DNA of 64,000 bases from Akkermansiaceae bacterium (GCA_015062055.1 SUVK01000006.1:1-64000); one strand, 5' to 3'. Counted from the first letter of the stretch, positions 14,316-24,020 are shown. Translations and numbers: made by a program. Notes: a model not told the origin generated them from the sequence alone.

Positions 14316-17300
14316 TTATTTGATTTTGGTCAGCACGTCACTGAAGAGGGCGTAGTTCTTCTTCACGCCATCATCCAGGTCGATGCTGATGTATTGGTCT
14401 GCTAAGTGGTGTATTTTTTCTTCGTACTCGTGCAGTTCCTTGTCCTGCTCCTGGAGCTTTTTCTGCACCTTGCTCAGCTTCACGCGCTCGCCGGTGTCGG
14501 CGTTCGCCATGCGCTGCTCGATGCCTTCCAAGGCGGTGCGGTAGCGGTCCTGCTGCTGGTGCACGTAGTCGGTGCGGATGCGGGCGATGGTATCCGGTGC
14601 GTAGCGGTGCATGTAGACCAGGGCGCGGAAGCCGCCCTTCTTCCCGCTGTCAAACTGCCAGTAGATGGGCCGCTTCTGGTAGATTTTCAGATGGTCGGCA
14701 TAGAAGTCATCGCGGAAGTATTTGCGGATGACTTCGCGCGCGCTGCCCTTGCCACCCAGCGCATCCGCGATGTAGCGCAGGTTCTCCTCCAGCGATTCCT
14801 CCCCGTAGGCCACGCGGACAAACTCCACGAAGCGCCCCACGATGTCGTCCTCAAAGTATTCATCATCACAGATGGGGATGATGTTGTCCGCATCCGCCGG
14901 AAAACTGCTGTACTTGCTTGCATCCCAATTACCGCCGGCATAAGCCAGCCCTTCCTCATCCAAGGAATAGCGCCCGAACATGCAGCCCACTGCATAGCTG
15001 ATGAGGCTACGGATATCCCGACCCAAATCAGCCTTACGTACCGTCACGTCCTTTTCCTCCACCTCCGGCGTCAGCTCATCCTGTAAACCGTAGATGTCGA
15101 TGAAAATGCGGTTGAGCTCTTCCTCGTTCGCTTTGAGTTGGTAGAAGCGCTCGGAGGCCTCGCGTTCCCATGCCTCGTATGATGCTTGCACACTCCCAAG
15201 ACCACGAAGTAAGGGGTGACGTTTGAAGTCCCATGAGATCTCGAAGGAGTCCCAGTCCTTGCGAGCCCTCCCTATACACTGGTCTGCTAATTCGAGAACC
15301 AAATGAGAATTCTTTTCTATAATCAGAGGTAGATTAGCTACTTCTAGTATATTATAGTGCAAAGAAGATGATAGTCTCAATAAATAATCAACAACTTTTG
15401 AATTAGCCCACCCCAACAATACATGCAAGGAATCGTCTGAAAAAATACTTGGACCAGTAACATCAAAACAAAATCCTATATTTTTTAAGCGGAATGCTAT
15501 AGAGCAGGAAGCAACCTGCGACCACGTTATGCAAGGCCTAAAAAAATAATTTAGGTTTTGTGGCCGAGAGGCTAATTTTCCGGTCTCGTTTTTGAAGTTA
15601 CATATTTCATACCCATCGTATTCCCAATTTAAAATATAGTCATTATTTCCATACCATTTTTTAAAACTTCCACCCTTGTTGTATGGAAACCATTTTTTTC
15701 TCGATAATTTCGCATCTTCTCGGCAACTACAGTGAAAGGAGATATTGCCTAGCGACACCTCATGCCACAGTCTCGTAAATCTTTGAATATCACCTGTTGC
15801 TATCCCTTGGCGAATATCTGCATACTCGGATAATCTTATATGATTCCCATATAGGTTAAAAATAGCTTCCGATGCAGAATAGTTATATATTCCACCAAAC
15901 TTATCAAAGTCAGACACACTCCGAATATACTCGCCCACATGGGAGAAATATAAGCTCCTTTTCTCTGATGAATTCTTCCCATCTCTTAAATCGCGGAAAG
16001 AAGTTTTGTATCGCTTATCCTTTTTTGCAGTATAAACAAAAGCAGCAACCTGTACTACTTCGCCAGAGATATCATCGAATGCACGCGTCCCTAGATGCAA
16101 CATGTTTATACATGTTGACTTGCTCGATAATAATAACCTAAACTTTTCAAAAGAAGATTGATACATCCATGCTTGCATTGTAATATTTGAAGCAATTCCT
16201 AGCGATGTTAAATACGAAAAACTCCGTTCTACAAAAGCAGTGTATAAATCGTTTTTAGATGATGTAAACTTATCTGAAATAAAAAAAGATAGCTTTTTAT
16301 CAGCGTTTCCTGCCCCCATATACGGCGGGTTGGTCACCACAGCATCGTACTTCAACGCCAAGGTTTCAGCCACACGAATCAGCGGGAGGATTTCATTAAC
16401 AATGGCTGCTCCTTGCATATCCCCGTTTTTACGAATCGCCTCAGCGCGAGTATACAGTGCTCCATAATCCAGCGGAGTGCATTTGATGAGCGAGCCGTAT
16501 TCCTTAGCATCGTGAAGCTCACGGACTATGGTTTGCAGGGAGAAATACATCCCGGCATCACCATTAGCAAAGTATTCTAAAGCCTGTTCATCAATGCTAT
16601 TGCTTTCGCAAATAGCGTAGACCTTGGGCTGAGGTACATCCGGCTTGTCTTCTTCATCCTTGCGAGTCAGGAAACGGCGGTCATACTGCCTAGCTTTCAT
16701 CATCACGGCAAAGTAAGCGAGCTGAGCCGCGCGGTCATCGATATCCAGACCATAGATATTCTTCTCTATGATGCTGCGCACGGCATCTCGCGTGGTATAG
16801 CCGCAGGCTTCATAAATCTGCACCAGCACATCAAACATGTAGGCGAGAATGTGTCCGCTGCCGCAGCAAGGGTCGATACACTTGATATCCTCCGGCTTCA
16901 TGGCGGCGTACTCCTTGCGGATGTCTGCCAGCTGAGCCTGAACCTCCGGCTCCTGTTCCGCTTCCTCCAGAAAGTAGCGCCACTGCTGCTTCAGTTCTTC
17001 ATTAGGATGCCCTTCTACCCAAAGGCGACCGAGGGAGTTTTCCACCATGTAGCGCACAATCCAATCCGGCGTAAAGAGCTGGGTGGCAGCGGGAATGTTA
17101 TCTTTGGTGATTTTAACATTCTTCTTCAGGTTTGCGAATACTTCGTCTTTCTTCTCGCTGTTGTAGTATTGGTACAGCCAGCCGATAATCTGCACGGCAT
17201 CCTGCCAATCCTCGGTGGGGATGGAGGTCACCATCTCATGAATCACGCTACCCTCACGCAGCAGATTATCCGGGAAGAGCAGCTCCGTGTAGTCCGCAAT

Positions 17301-17792
17301 GTGCTGGAACATTTGCGGTAGAACAGGGCTGAGGGCATTGCACCGGGTGATGAGCAGGTACTTGAACAGCCCCTCCTTGTCATTCGCCTCCTTGTAGGCA
17401 TAGACCGCATCCATAGAAAGCCCCTCCAGCTCCAGGGACAGGGCTTCATCAATCATCTGCGGCTTGAAGGCATCCTCCTCATTGGTGAAAACACGCACAC
17501 GGGAGGGGAGATATTGGTTCACCTCCATGAAGCGCAGCGCACAGAAACGGTTGAACCAGGTGTAGGCCACTTCCTCCATGACCTGCTCATAGCCTTTGCT
17601 CTGCACCTGCTTCAACAGGGCGCGGCGCTGCCGGATTTCCTCAGCCGAAAGCACCTTGCCATTGATACTCGTGGCCTCTTCCGGTTCGGCGGTGTTAGCC
17701 GCAATACCGTACTGCAAGGCCTTCTGTAAAACGCGGGCAATCAGCTCCCGACGAGCCCAGACCGCAAACTTTTTGATGGCGTTTTTATCCAT
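14316..17792 (-). CDS. pglX: BREX adenine-specific DNA methyltransferase PglX
   Basis: PglX methylates an adenine in the host's BREX site to mark self DNA and sets the system's specificity. The 1158-residue protein has the SAM-binding motif CIDPCCGSGHILAYMF near residue 307 and the catalytic NPPYMG near residue 489. The following segment, residues about 494-834, is encoded by DNA much richer in A and T than the rest of the gene. It coincides with the expected target-recognition part. The C-terminal 320 residues are conserved-looking and end in a coiled-coil (EQRMANADTGERVKLSKVQ). Gaps of 12 nt to brxC and pglZ show tight co-transcription. Confidence 0.94.
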   Translation of the reverse strand: MDKNAIKKFAVWARRELIARVLQKALQYGIAANTAEPEEATSINGKVLSAEEIRQRRALLKQVQSKGYEQVMEEVAYTWFNRFCALRFMEVNQYLPSRVRVFTNEEDAFKPQMIDEALSLELEGLSMDAVYAYKEANDKEGLFKYLLITRCNALSPVLPQMFQHIADYTELLFPDNLLREGSVIHEMVTSIPTEDWQDAVQIIGWLYQYYNSEKKDEVFANLKKNVKITKDNIPAATQLFTPDWIVRYMVENSLGRLWVEGHPNEELKQQWRYFLEEAEQEPEVQAQLADIRKEYAAMKPEDIKCIDPCCGSGHILAYMFDVLVQIYEACGYTTRDAVRSIIEKNIYGLDIDDRAAQLAYFAVMMKARQYDRRFLTRKDEEDKPDVPQPKVYAICESNSIDEQALEYFANGDAGMYFSLQTIVRELHDAKEYGSLIKCTPLDYGALYTRAEAIRKNGDMQGAAIVNEILPLIRVAETLALKYDAVVTNPPYMGAGNADKKLSFFISDKFTSSKNDLYTAFVERSFSYLTSLGIASNITMQAWMYQSSFEKFRLLLSSKSTCINMLHLGTRAFDDISGEVVQVAAFVYTAKKDKRYKTSFRDLRDGKNSSEKRSLYFSHVGEYIRSVSDFDKFGGIYNYSASEAIFNLYGNHIRLSEYADIRQGIATGDIQRFTRLWHEVSLGNISFHCSCREDAKLSRKKWFPYNKGGSFKKWYGNNDYILNWEYDGYEICNFKNETGKLASRPQNLNYFFRPCITWSQVASCSIAFRLKNIGFCFDVTGPSIFSDDSLHVLLGWANSKVVDYLLRLSSSLHYNILEVANLPLIIEKNSHLVLELADQCIGRARKDWDSFEISWDFKRHPLLRGLGSVQASYEAWEREASERFYQLKANEEELNRIFIDIYGLQDELTPEVEEKDVTVRKADLGRDIRSLISYAVGCMFGRYSLDEEGLAYAGGNWDASKYSSFPADADNIIPICDDEYFEDDIVGRFVEFVRVAYGEESLEENLRYIADALGGKGSAREVIRKYFRDDFYADHLKIYQKRPIYWQFDSGKKGGFRALVYMHRYAPDTIARIRTDYVHQQQDRYRTALEGIEQRMANADTGERVKLSKVQKKLQEQDKELHEYEEKIHHLADQYISIDLDDGVKKNYALFSDVLTKIK

Positions 17793-17804
17793 GATAACAG
17801 GGTA

Positions 17805-20800
17805 TTACTTAATCACCACGCCATCACACTCAGCGAGACACTTTTTCAGGCTGGCGCGCAGGGTCTCCACATAGGCATCCACATCGGCAGGGGTTTGCAG
17901 CTTGCGGGTGGGGAAAACGACCGCTCGGTTGAGAACGCGATACTTTTTCTGAGGAGCCGGTGCGGGTGCGGGTTGAGGTTTGTCGCCGGGGACAGGCTTG
18001 GGCAACGGTTGAGGCTCGGGCTTGGGCGGCAGCGGGCGGGAGATTTCCTCGATACGTTCCAGCGCTTCATCCTTCACCTTGGCCAGCTGCGCGGTAAGAC
18101 CATCCAGCAGGGTGAGGGTGGCGTACCCGGCAATATCCGCTTTCTTCTGCTGATAGTAGCGGTCGGCCTGAGCGATGACATCGCGGAAGCGGGAGTCGGT
18201 GCCGGCGGCGGAGTGAACCTCGCTCATGCATTGGCGGACGTTTTCCAGCAGCTCTTCGCGCTTGGCGGCGAGCATTTGCGAGTGAAGGGATTGCACCGTG
18301 GAAATCAGGCCGTTGAGCTCCGGGATGCGCCGGTAATTGAACTTCTGCCCGGGGTGCATGAAGCAGATATCCTGCATGGAAGACAAGGCCGAAGCGGCAT
18401 CGGGGACATCATTCAAATAATCGGCATCGTACTTCAGACTGAGCAGGAGCTTGACCGCGGCATCAAAGACCGGGCGCTGGTTCTTGAAGAACTCCTCGAC
18501 GCGATGAAGATTCTCCCTACTATCCAACAGCTCATCCTGCTTCTTGACGATGAAATTGATCAGCGCGATATTGTCGACCTTTTGCTCAAGAACCGCATTC
18601 ACCAGACGCAAAGCCGCCTCAACGAGCTGACGGTCGGGATAGGGTTGATCGGCATAGTAGCCTACCATGGTGAGCAAGGCACTGCGGCGGGCAGAGAACT
18701 GCTCGATGATGAAGTCCACGAGCTCGTCCTCCTTGGAGGGGACATGGAAAGCATCCAGATACTCGGTCAGGAAGTCACGCGCATCCTTCATCTTGGATGC
18801 AGAAATCGTCTCACGCTTAGAAATCTGGGTTTTGCCGATTTCTGACTTCTTGAGCAGCATATCCGGCAGTTTGGGGTGAGAAGACTGGATGGTATTGCCC
18901 TGATATTTAACCGTGGCTTTCTGCGCCACAACAAGGCGAGCGACCAACGCGGCAATATCCACCTCTCGCCAGCCGAAGGGAATGGCAGAGAAGCGCGTGC
19001 GGATGTCGTGCATGGAGGTGGGCAGGTTCTTGGCATGCTGAATGGTGAGATATTCCTCCACCAGAGCGAGCGCACCCTTATTCTCCTCCAGCCCCTGCAG
19101 GTTGCCGGCGTTGCCGGTGAGAATCGAGGAGATATCAGCTTCGGAGGCGGCCAGAGATTCCATCTGAGCCAGCTCGCGATAGAGATTCGCCACCAGATAT
19201 CGCAGGGCAAGTTCAATCTTGCCTTTGGCATCAACGGCACGCTCGGAAAGGCGCTCGCCGGCCACGTAGAAATCTGCGGCGAGGATAGCCTTGGTAAGCT
19301 CCTCCTTTGCAGCAGCATCCAAGCGGGTAGCTTCTTCCTGCTGGGCGCGGATGATGTCCTGCGTGGATTTGGAGAGAGCGGAAACATTGCGCTGCTTGAT
19401 GTATTTGCGGATTTTCTCCGCCTGTTCCAGCGAGGAGAAGTAATCAGACTCCGGCAGAACGGCTATGGCCTGATTGACGGAATCCGTCATGAGTTTCAGG
19501 TGGTCTTTATCAGCGGCATCGGTAGCCACGGTCAGGAAGCGCAAGCACATGCCCCCCGTGGTATTGCCCACGGCACAGCCGTCTACATAGCGGTCGAAAT
19601 CAAAATCGTAATCCTTATTGTAGCGGAACTTGCGGGTAGTGTAGATATCTGCGTAAATTATCTGAGAAATGCGCTCCACGATAGTGGCGGTATCAACAGA
19701 GGTTTCATTGCGAATGGCTCGCTGGATATCCTGCTCTTCATTGGTGAGGAAGTTGTAATTCTCGCCGCTGCGGCCGATGTAGTTCTGAGAATGCAGGCGG
19801 TCGAGTGATTCGCGCACCTGTTGACGCATGGTGATTTTATCCGCGCGGATATCATCTGCCATGAGGATGACAATGTTGTCGATGTTGGCAGGGATATCGT
19901 TGTCGATGTAGCGGATAAGGTACAGGAGCTTCAGGACATCCACATCGTAAGGTTTGAGGATATCGGCAGCTTGCGCGGCGCGATCGGCTCGCTCGATAAC
20001 CTGGCGGATGGTGCTGTCGAGGAAGGAGTGGACGGTATCGTAGAATCGGAAGAAGGGAACGAGCGTATTTTCATCGCCTTGCTGTACCTTTTGGGCGGCC
20101 TCTTGGAACCCGGAAAGCATGGAGCGCTCACCACCGGAAAGATGCTTGCCGGAGTTGCCGTGGCGGCGAATCTCTGCAAAGACCTTCTGCATAATGATGA
20201 ACTGGTACGGAATGAAGGGGAAGTTGACCGCAAAATCGGCGGCTGAGGAATAGCCCTTGATGTCAGCCTGTGCATCCTTAAACGTAAAAAGGTTGCGCAA
20301 GGTTGCAGAGTTGGCGCCATAGACGGACTCCAGCTCCTGCTCGGCGGCGGGCGTCTTTTTAAGTACACGTTTCTGAATCACCTCATCCACCGAGGAGGAG
20401 GAAAGAGAGAGGCGTGTCTTGAAACGAGCCTGAATGCGGGAGAAAGCGTCTGACTGGACCTTAATGATTTCATCTATCGCTTCTTGCCCCGTGCAAATAA
20501 TCCATACTTTGCCCTGACACACGCTGCCGATATTCTCTGCAAGGGATTGCAAATTGAGCAGCAGGTTCTTATCATCTCCGATATATTGCCCTACCTCGTC
20601 AATCATGAACAGGAGACGATAGTCGGCCGGTTTGGAATCCACGAAGTTCTTGATATCCTGAACAAGAGATTCGATAGAAAGCTCCACGGTCTGTTTGCCC
20701 TTGATGCAGTTATCTGCGTCGGCCTCGCTCATGCCGAGAGCTTGTACCAAGGCAGCACGAACATGCTTGGCTACGAACTTATAATTACGGCGGGAGTCCT

Positions 20801-21374
20801 CCCAGATCTTGCCGGATGATTGAGAAAAGGCCAGGCGGAAAGCCTCTGTCTTACCGGTGCCGGCAAGATATTGCTCCAGTTGCACGACCTCCAGATTTTC
20901 GCCGAAGTAACCGAGATGGTTGTAGAACATTTTGGCAAAGACGCGCTTTACGGCATCCTTGTCTTTATTCAGGCCGGCGACATCGATGTTGAAAAGAATA
21001 GTCTCGGTGGTGCCTTTGGTGGATTGTTCGATGGGAAGAAATGCGGCCGGATTATCCGCAAACTTCTGACGGAACATTTCTACCGTGGAGGAAGAACCCA
21101 CAGGCTTATTCTCCAGAATGTAGGAGAGCATCTTCAGGAAGTGGGACTTACCACTGCCGAAGAAACCGGAAATCCAGACGCCGATATCGTGCGTGGGGAC
21201 GTGGAAAGATTCGCTATAGAAGTTGAAGAATGCAGCAAAGTGCTTGCGGAGCTCCTTGGTGATAACGTACTCACGTACTTCTTGCTCGATAACTTCTGCA
21301 GTTGACTGGTCAACTTTGATAACGCCGTTGATAGAGCGGTTGATGTTCTCTTGGAAAATGTCCTTTATCTTCAT
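17805..21374 (-). CDS. brxC: BREX ATPase BrxC
   Basis: BrxC is a large AAA-type ATPase (DUF499/BrxC family), possibly a DNA- or complex-remodelling component of BREX. The 1189-residue length and opening IKDIFQENINRSINGVIKVDQ are typical. Walker A GFFGSGKSHFLKML lies near residue 71 and a Walker B-like YRLLFMIDEVGQYIGDD near residue 250. The C-terminus contains a proline-rich linker (PKPEPQPLPKPVPGDKPQP) before a final conserved 70 residues. Seven nt separate it from brxB and 12 nt from pglX. Confidence 0.93.
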   Translation of the reverse strand: MKIKDIFQENINRSINGVIKVDQSTAEVIEQEVREYVITKELRKHFAAFFNFYSESFHVPTHDIGVWISGFFGSGKSHFLKMLSYILENKPVGSSSTVEMFRQKFADNPAAFLPIEQSTKGTTETILFNIDVAGLNKDKDAVKRVFAKMFYNHLGYFGENLEVVQLEQYLAGTGKTEAFRLAFSQSSGKIWEDSRRNYKFVAKHVRAALVQALGMSEADADNCIKGKQTVELSIESLVQDIKNFVDSKPADYRLLFMIDEVGQYIGDDKNLLLNLQSLAENIGSVCQGKVWIICTGQEAIDEIIKVQSDAFSRIQARFKTRLSLSSSSVDEVIQKRVLKKTPAAEQELESVYGANSATLRNLFTFKDAQADIKGYSSAADFAVNFPFIPYQFIIMQKVFAEIRRHGNSGKHLSGGERSMLSGFQEAAQKVQQGDENTLVPFFRFYDTVHSFLDSTIRQVIERADRAAQAADILKPYDVDVLKLLYLIRYIDNDIPANIDNIVILMADDIRADKITMRQQVRESLDRLHSQNYIGRSGENYNFLTNEEQDIQRAIRNETSVDTATIVERISQIIYADIYTTRKFRYNKDYDFDFDRYVDGCAVGNTTGGMCLRFLTVATDAADKDHLKLMTDSVNQAIAVLPESDYFSSLEQAEKIRKYIKQRNVSALSKSTQDIIRAQQEEATRLDAAAKEELTKAILAADFYVAGERLSERAVDAKGKIELALRYLVANLYRELAQMESLAASEADISSILTGNAGNLQGLEENKGALALVEEYLTIQHAKNLPTSMHDIRTRFSAIPFGWREVDIAALVARLVVAQKATVKYQGNTIQSSHPKLPDMLLKKSEIGKTQISKRETISASKMKDARDFLTEYLDAFHVPSKEDELVDFIIEQFSARRSALLTMVGYYADQPYPDRQLVEAALRLVNAVLEQKVDNIALINFIVKKQDELLDSRENLHRVEEFFKNQRPVFDAAVKLLLSLKYDADYLNDVPDAASALSSMQDICFMHPGQKFNYRRIPELNGLISTVQSLHSQMLAAKREELLENVRQCMSEVHSAAGTDSRFRDVIAQADRYYQQKKADIAGYATLTLLDGLTAQLAKVKDEALERIEEISRPLPPKPEPQPLPKPVPGDKPQPAPAPAPQKKYRVLNRAVVFPTRKLQTPADVDAYVETLRASLKKCLAECDGVVIK

Positions 21375-21381
21375 AGGTGTA

Positions 21382-21939
21382 TTAAATTTCGTTGAATGCG
21401 CGGTAGTAAGAGTTAGGTGTTAAGGTGTTGAATAAGCGTAAGGAATTGCCGTCAAATGTGCCCGGATACATCACCAGGATGGGGATGTCACCGAAATGAG
21501 GCTGCAGGGCTTCCAGCAGAGAATGCACACGCATGAACGGGAAGACATCGCCCACGCCGGTGAGCATCAGGATATCGCCTTTCTGATGTGGTTCGTATTG
21601 AATTTTGCCGATGTATTCCTCCACCCCGAAGGACATTTGAAGCTGCTCCAGCAGATAGTCAGAGCCTTCCGATTCTTCCATTTCCAGAATACCATCCATG
21701 ATATCCTGCTCTTCACAAAGAGAGAGGAATACCTCGTAAAGATTGCGTTCGACAATGCGGCAGGCCAGCGAGGAATCTGCGGTTATCTGTTCGATGAAGC
21801 GGCGCACAGTCATTTCATCCTTGGCGTTGTAGCAGAACATGCGGATGTTGACCTCATTACTCAGGCCTTTGCCTTCCAGGAAATCGGGTTCCTGCATGTG
21901 ACGGCGAAGCTTGTCAAGACTCTCTCCTATTGTTGTCAT
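21382..21939 (-). CDS. brxB: BREX protein BrxB (DUF1788)
   Basis: 185 residues. The C-terminal half carries the DUF1788 signature: LTGVGDVFPFMRVHSLLEAL, then PILVMYPGTF, then LRLFNTLTPNSYYRAFNEI at the very end. BrxB is a small core protein thought to bridge PglZ and the other BREX subunits. It is 12 nt downstream of brxA and 7 nt upstream of brxC. No enzymatic motif is seen or expected. Confidence 0.92.
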   Translation of the reverse strand: MTTIGESLDKLRRHMQEPDFLEGKGLSNEVNIRMFCYNAKDEMTVRRFIEQITADSSLACRIVERNLYEVFLSLCEEQDIMDGILEMEESEGSDYLLEQLQMSFGVEEYIGKIQYEPHQKGDILMLTGVGDVFPFMRVHSLLEALQPHFGDIPILVMYPGTFDGNSLRLFNTLTPNSYYRAFNEI

Positions 21940-21951
21940 GTTGCCAATGAG

Positions 21952-22581
21952 TTACAAAAATTGATTGAAAGCGGGTAACATGTGCTCATCTCCATTGTTG
22001 CGGAGGGCGTTTTCCAGTACAAAATGCAGCAAAACCGGGCAAAGACGGTCTGCTTTACCTTTTTCGAGATAGCCGGTCTCCAGCAGAATTCGTTTGAGCA
22101 CCTGCTTAATCTTAGTGATGGTGCTATCACTCCAAGAGGCGACCTTATCGTCCTGCTCTTGCAAGCGGAGGAAAAAGGCGTTCACGTCCGCCTTGCTGAA
22201 TGAATCATCGTGCGTGCGGTATTTTTCGCCTATCACGGTCAGCATGAAATCGCACACGAGACGATTCTGCTTCATCATGGCATACAGACAAACCTGTTTG
22301 GCAACATCAAAAGGCTGTGTGGCGATAACCTCTACTAACGACATATCACCTAATGCCCGGAGTCGGCGGACACACCCTAACGACACTTTGCGTAGTGAGC
22401 GCGCTGAGGGGTATTGGTACAGGTTATCAGCAATGATGCGGGAGACAACTTCCTCATCAGAACCGGACTCGACCAACAGTCCGGCCGTAGTCCGCATTTC
22501 GTAAAACAAGAATTGCTCCTGAGTTATGGCTCCACAGTAAGGGCTGGAATTCACCCGTGCTGTCATATTGTTACGAGTCAT
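21952..22581 (-). CDS. brxA: BREX protein BrxA (DUF1819)
   Basis: 209 residues. The family pattern is visible: FLFYEMRTTAGLLVESGSDEEVVSRIIADNLYQYPSARSLRKVSLGCVRRLRAL. BrxA is a small, winged-helix-like DNA-binding BREX protein. It is the first gene of the operon, behind a consensus promoter and a hairpin-containing leader. No Shine-Dalgarno is present. A second ATG (MTARVNS) lies five codons inside and is a possible alternative start. Confidence 0.9.
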   Translation of the reverse strand: MTRNNMTARVNSSPYCGAITQEQFLFYEMRTTAGLLVESGSDEEVVSRIIADNLYQYPSARSLRKVSLGCVRRLRALGDMSLVEVIATQPFDVAKQVCLYAMMKQNRLVCDFMLTVIGEKYRTHDDSFSKADVNAFFLRLQEQDDKVASWSDSTITKIKQVLKRILLETGYLEKGKADRLCPVLLHFVLENALRNNGDEHMLPAFNQFL

Positions 22582-22618
22582 AAACGCTTTGGAACATAGT
22601 GATTAAGTATATTTCTCT

Positions 22619-22651
22619 CCGGCCGATTTTCGGCAAAACCGCCGAAGCCGG
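22619..22651 (-). promoter_or_regulatory. Hairpin in the BREX leader RNA
   Basis: The inner stem TTCGGC/GCCGAA and outer arms CCGGC/GCCGG, joined by a one-sided 5-nt bulge, lie immediately after the predicted transcription start. No U-run follows, so it is not a terminator. RNA stability or protein binding are possible roles. Confidence 0.5.
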
Positions 22652-22662
22652 AAGTGTGGAAA

Positions 22663-22691
22663 AATATACAGATTTTTAGGCACTATGTCAA
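22663..22691 (-). promoter_or_regulatory. Promoter of the BREX operon
   Basis: Minus-strand TTGACA (22686-22691), 17-nt spacer, TATATT (22663-22668). The start near 22655 gives a leader of about 75 nt before brxA. No regulator gene of the BrxR or WYL type lies next to it. Confidence 0.75.
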
Positions 22692-22878
22692 GCTTGAACG
22701 GCCTATAACCAGCATAAAGGCTTATTTTTACAATCACCACGTAAGAACGAGAAAAAACTTTTAGAACGATTTTTCTTGCATGTTTACGTATAAAAGCACA
22801 GCAAATCAGAGAGGCCTAATGTTAGTCTTGCGATGGCAATTTACTATCAGTTATCGAGCAGTAGAGGCAGCAAAGGTG

Positions 22879-22884
22879 TACAAT
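22879..22884 (+). promoter_or_regulatory. -10 box 7 nt before the lipocalin start
   Basis: TACAAT is followed by 7 nt and the ATG at 22892, implying a leaderless mRNA. No good -35 is seen at 16-18 nt. Confidence 0.45.
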
Positions 22885-22891
22885 AGGCAGA

Positions 22892-23404
22892 ATGATTTTA
22901 CGAGCACTCAGATATTATTTATCAAACAAAAATCAAATAGAGGGGCCGAGCCCCGACACAACCCCGATTAACAATGTATGTTGGGAGGCGTTTATGGGAC
23001 GCTGGTTTGAGTTGGGGCGGTTCGAAACCCCATTCGAGTACGAAATGGATGACGTATACACGGAATACGAAACCTTATCAAACGGAAAGATCAAAATTAC
23101 CAATTACGGCACAGATAAAGAAGGGAAAACGCACAAGGCGGAGGCTATGGCAACAATCAAAGGAGAAGGTCATTTGAGCGTCAGTTTTATACCATTTTTA
23201 AGATTTATAGCATCGCCTTACCACGTGTTATACGTGGACGAAAACTACCAACACACCATAGTTTCGAACAGTAGTGGCACGTGTTTATGGATTTTGGGCA
23301 GAGCTCCGTATGACATTCGGACAACGTACGAAAGTCTTTGTGATATTGCAGCAGAGAGAGGTTTTGACACAAAATTATTGCGTCTAACAGCTCACCATTA
23401 CTAA
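22892..23404 (+). CDS. Lipocalin-family protein (Blc-like)
   Basis: Lipocalins of the Blc group bind hydrophobic ligands in a beta-barrel. The first signature MGRWFELGRFETPFE matches the GxWYExARxxxxFE motif, and the strands YTEYETLSNGKIKITNYG and the later HTIVSNSSGTCLWILGR match the family's repeated barrel pattern. Blc proteins normally carry a lipoprotein signal, but none is seen here, so this one is probably cytoplasmic or uses an unusual N-terminus. The ATG at 22892 is chosen because of the -10 box 7 nt upstream; the conserved domain starts about 34 residues in. Confidence 0.78.
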   Translation: MILRALRYYLSNKNQIEGPSPDTTPINNVCWEAFMGRWFELGRFETPFEYEMDDVYTEYETLSNGKIKITNYGTDKEGKTHKAEAMATIKGEGHLSVSFIPFLRFIASPYHVLYVDENYQHTIVSNSSGTCLWILGRAPYDIRTTYESLCDIAAERGFDTKLLRLTAHHY

Positions 23405-23934
23405 TCGCGGTAAAGCATCACGCGATTAAGGTAATCATTTTCGAAGGCTGTAATATGGCCCGACGATGCAGCAGAGGGATAGCTGAGTAACTCCAGACGC
23501 AGAGGCATTTCTCCTCTGTGATAGGGTAGTTGATAATGCTCATAAGGCAGGCGATGATACCCCGCCGATTCATAGAACCTGAGACGAGCAACGCTCACCG
23601 CATCGGACGGGGGCTCAATTTCGAGGATGATGGGCAATCCCGACTGCGCTACATACTTTAATGCGGCTTTACCAATACCCTGCCCTCGAGCAGACTCCGA
23701 AACAGCCAGGTGCTCGACATACACGCACTCAGATAACACCCAATAAAAGAGAATCCCGACAAAGCGTTCGTTATCATATAAGGATAAACAAACAAAGTCA
23801 GATTCTTGCCGCATGGCTGTCTCATGACACAACAAAGCGCGACGCTCATTAAGCGGGAAGGCTCGCTCATAAAGCGCCCACGCCATTGCAAAATCTTCTG
23901 TATTTACATCATTTAACCTTTTGAACTCCGGCAC
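23401..23934 (-). CDS. GNAT-family N-acetyltransferase
   Basis: 177 residues with the acetyl-CoA loop ESARGQGIGKAALKYVA in the standard motif A position and the following VARLRFYESAGYHRLPYEHYQ typical of motif B. The substrate cannot be predicted. The N-terminal part (PEFKRLNDVNTEDFAMAWALYERAFP) resembles GNATs that act on small molecules or protein N-termini. Its 3' end converges with the lipocalin, overlapping by 4 nt. It diverges from birA. Confidence 0.85.
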   Translation of the reverse strand: MPEFKRLNDVNTEDFAMAWALYERAFPLNERRALLCHETAMRQESDFVCLSLYDNERFVGILFYWVLSECVYVEHLAVSESARGQGIGKAALKYVAQSGLPIILEIEPPSDAVSVARLRFYESAGYHRLPYEHYQLPYHRGEMPLRLELLSYPSAASSGHITAFENDYLNRVMLYRD

Positions 23935-24008
23935 GAGTCAAAGCCTATCATGCAGGGCAAATTATGTCAACTTCTCTTTTTTTTACTGGACCTGCCGTAA
24001 TTTTGTTG

Positions 24009-24014
24009 TACAAT
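24009..24014 (+). promoter_or_regulatory. -10 box 6 nt before the birA start
   Basis: TACAAT precedes the ATG at 24021 by 6 nt, implying leaderless transcription. The surrounding GTACAATAG is shared with the lipocalin promoter. Confidence 0.45.
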
Positions 24015-24020
24015 AGCCCC

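Noticed and set aside
23401-23404. Possible frameshift or fusion between the lipocalin and GNAT genes
   Set aside because: They are on opposite strands and simply overlap by 4 nt at their ends.
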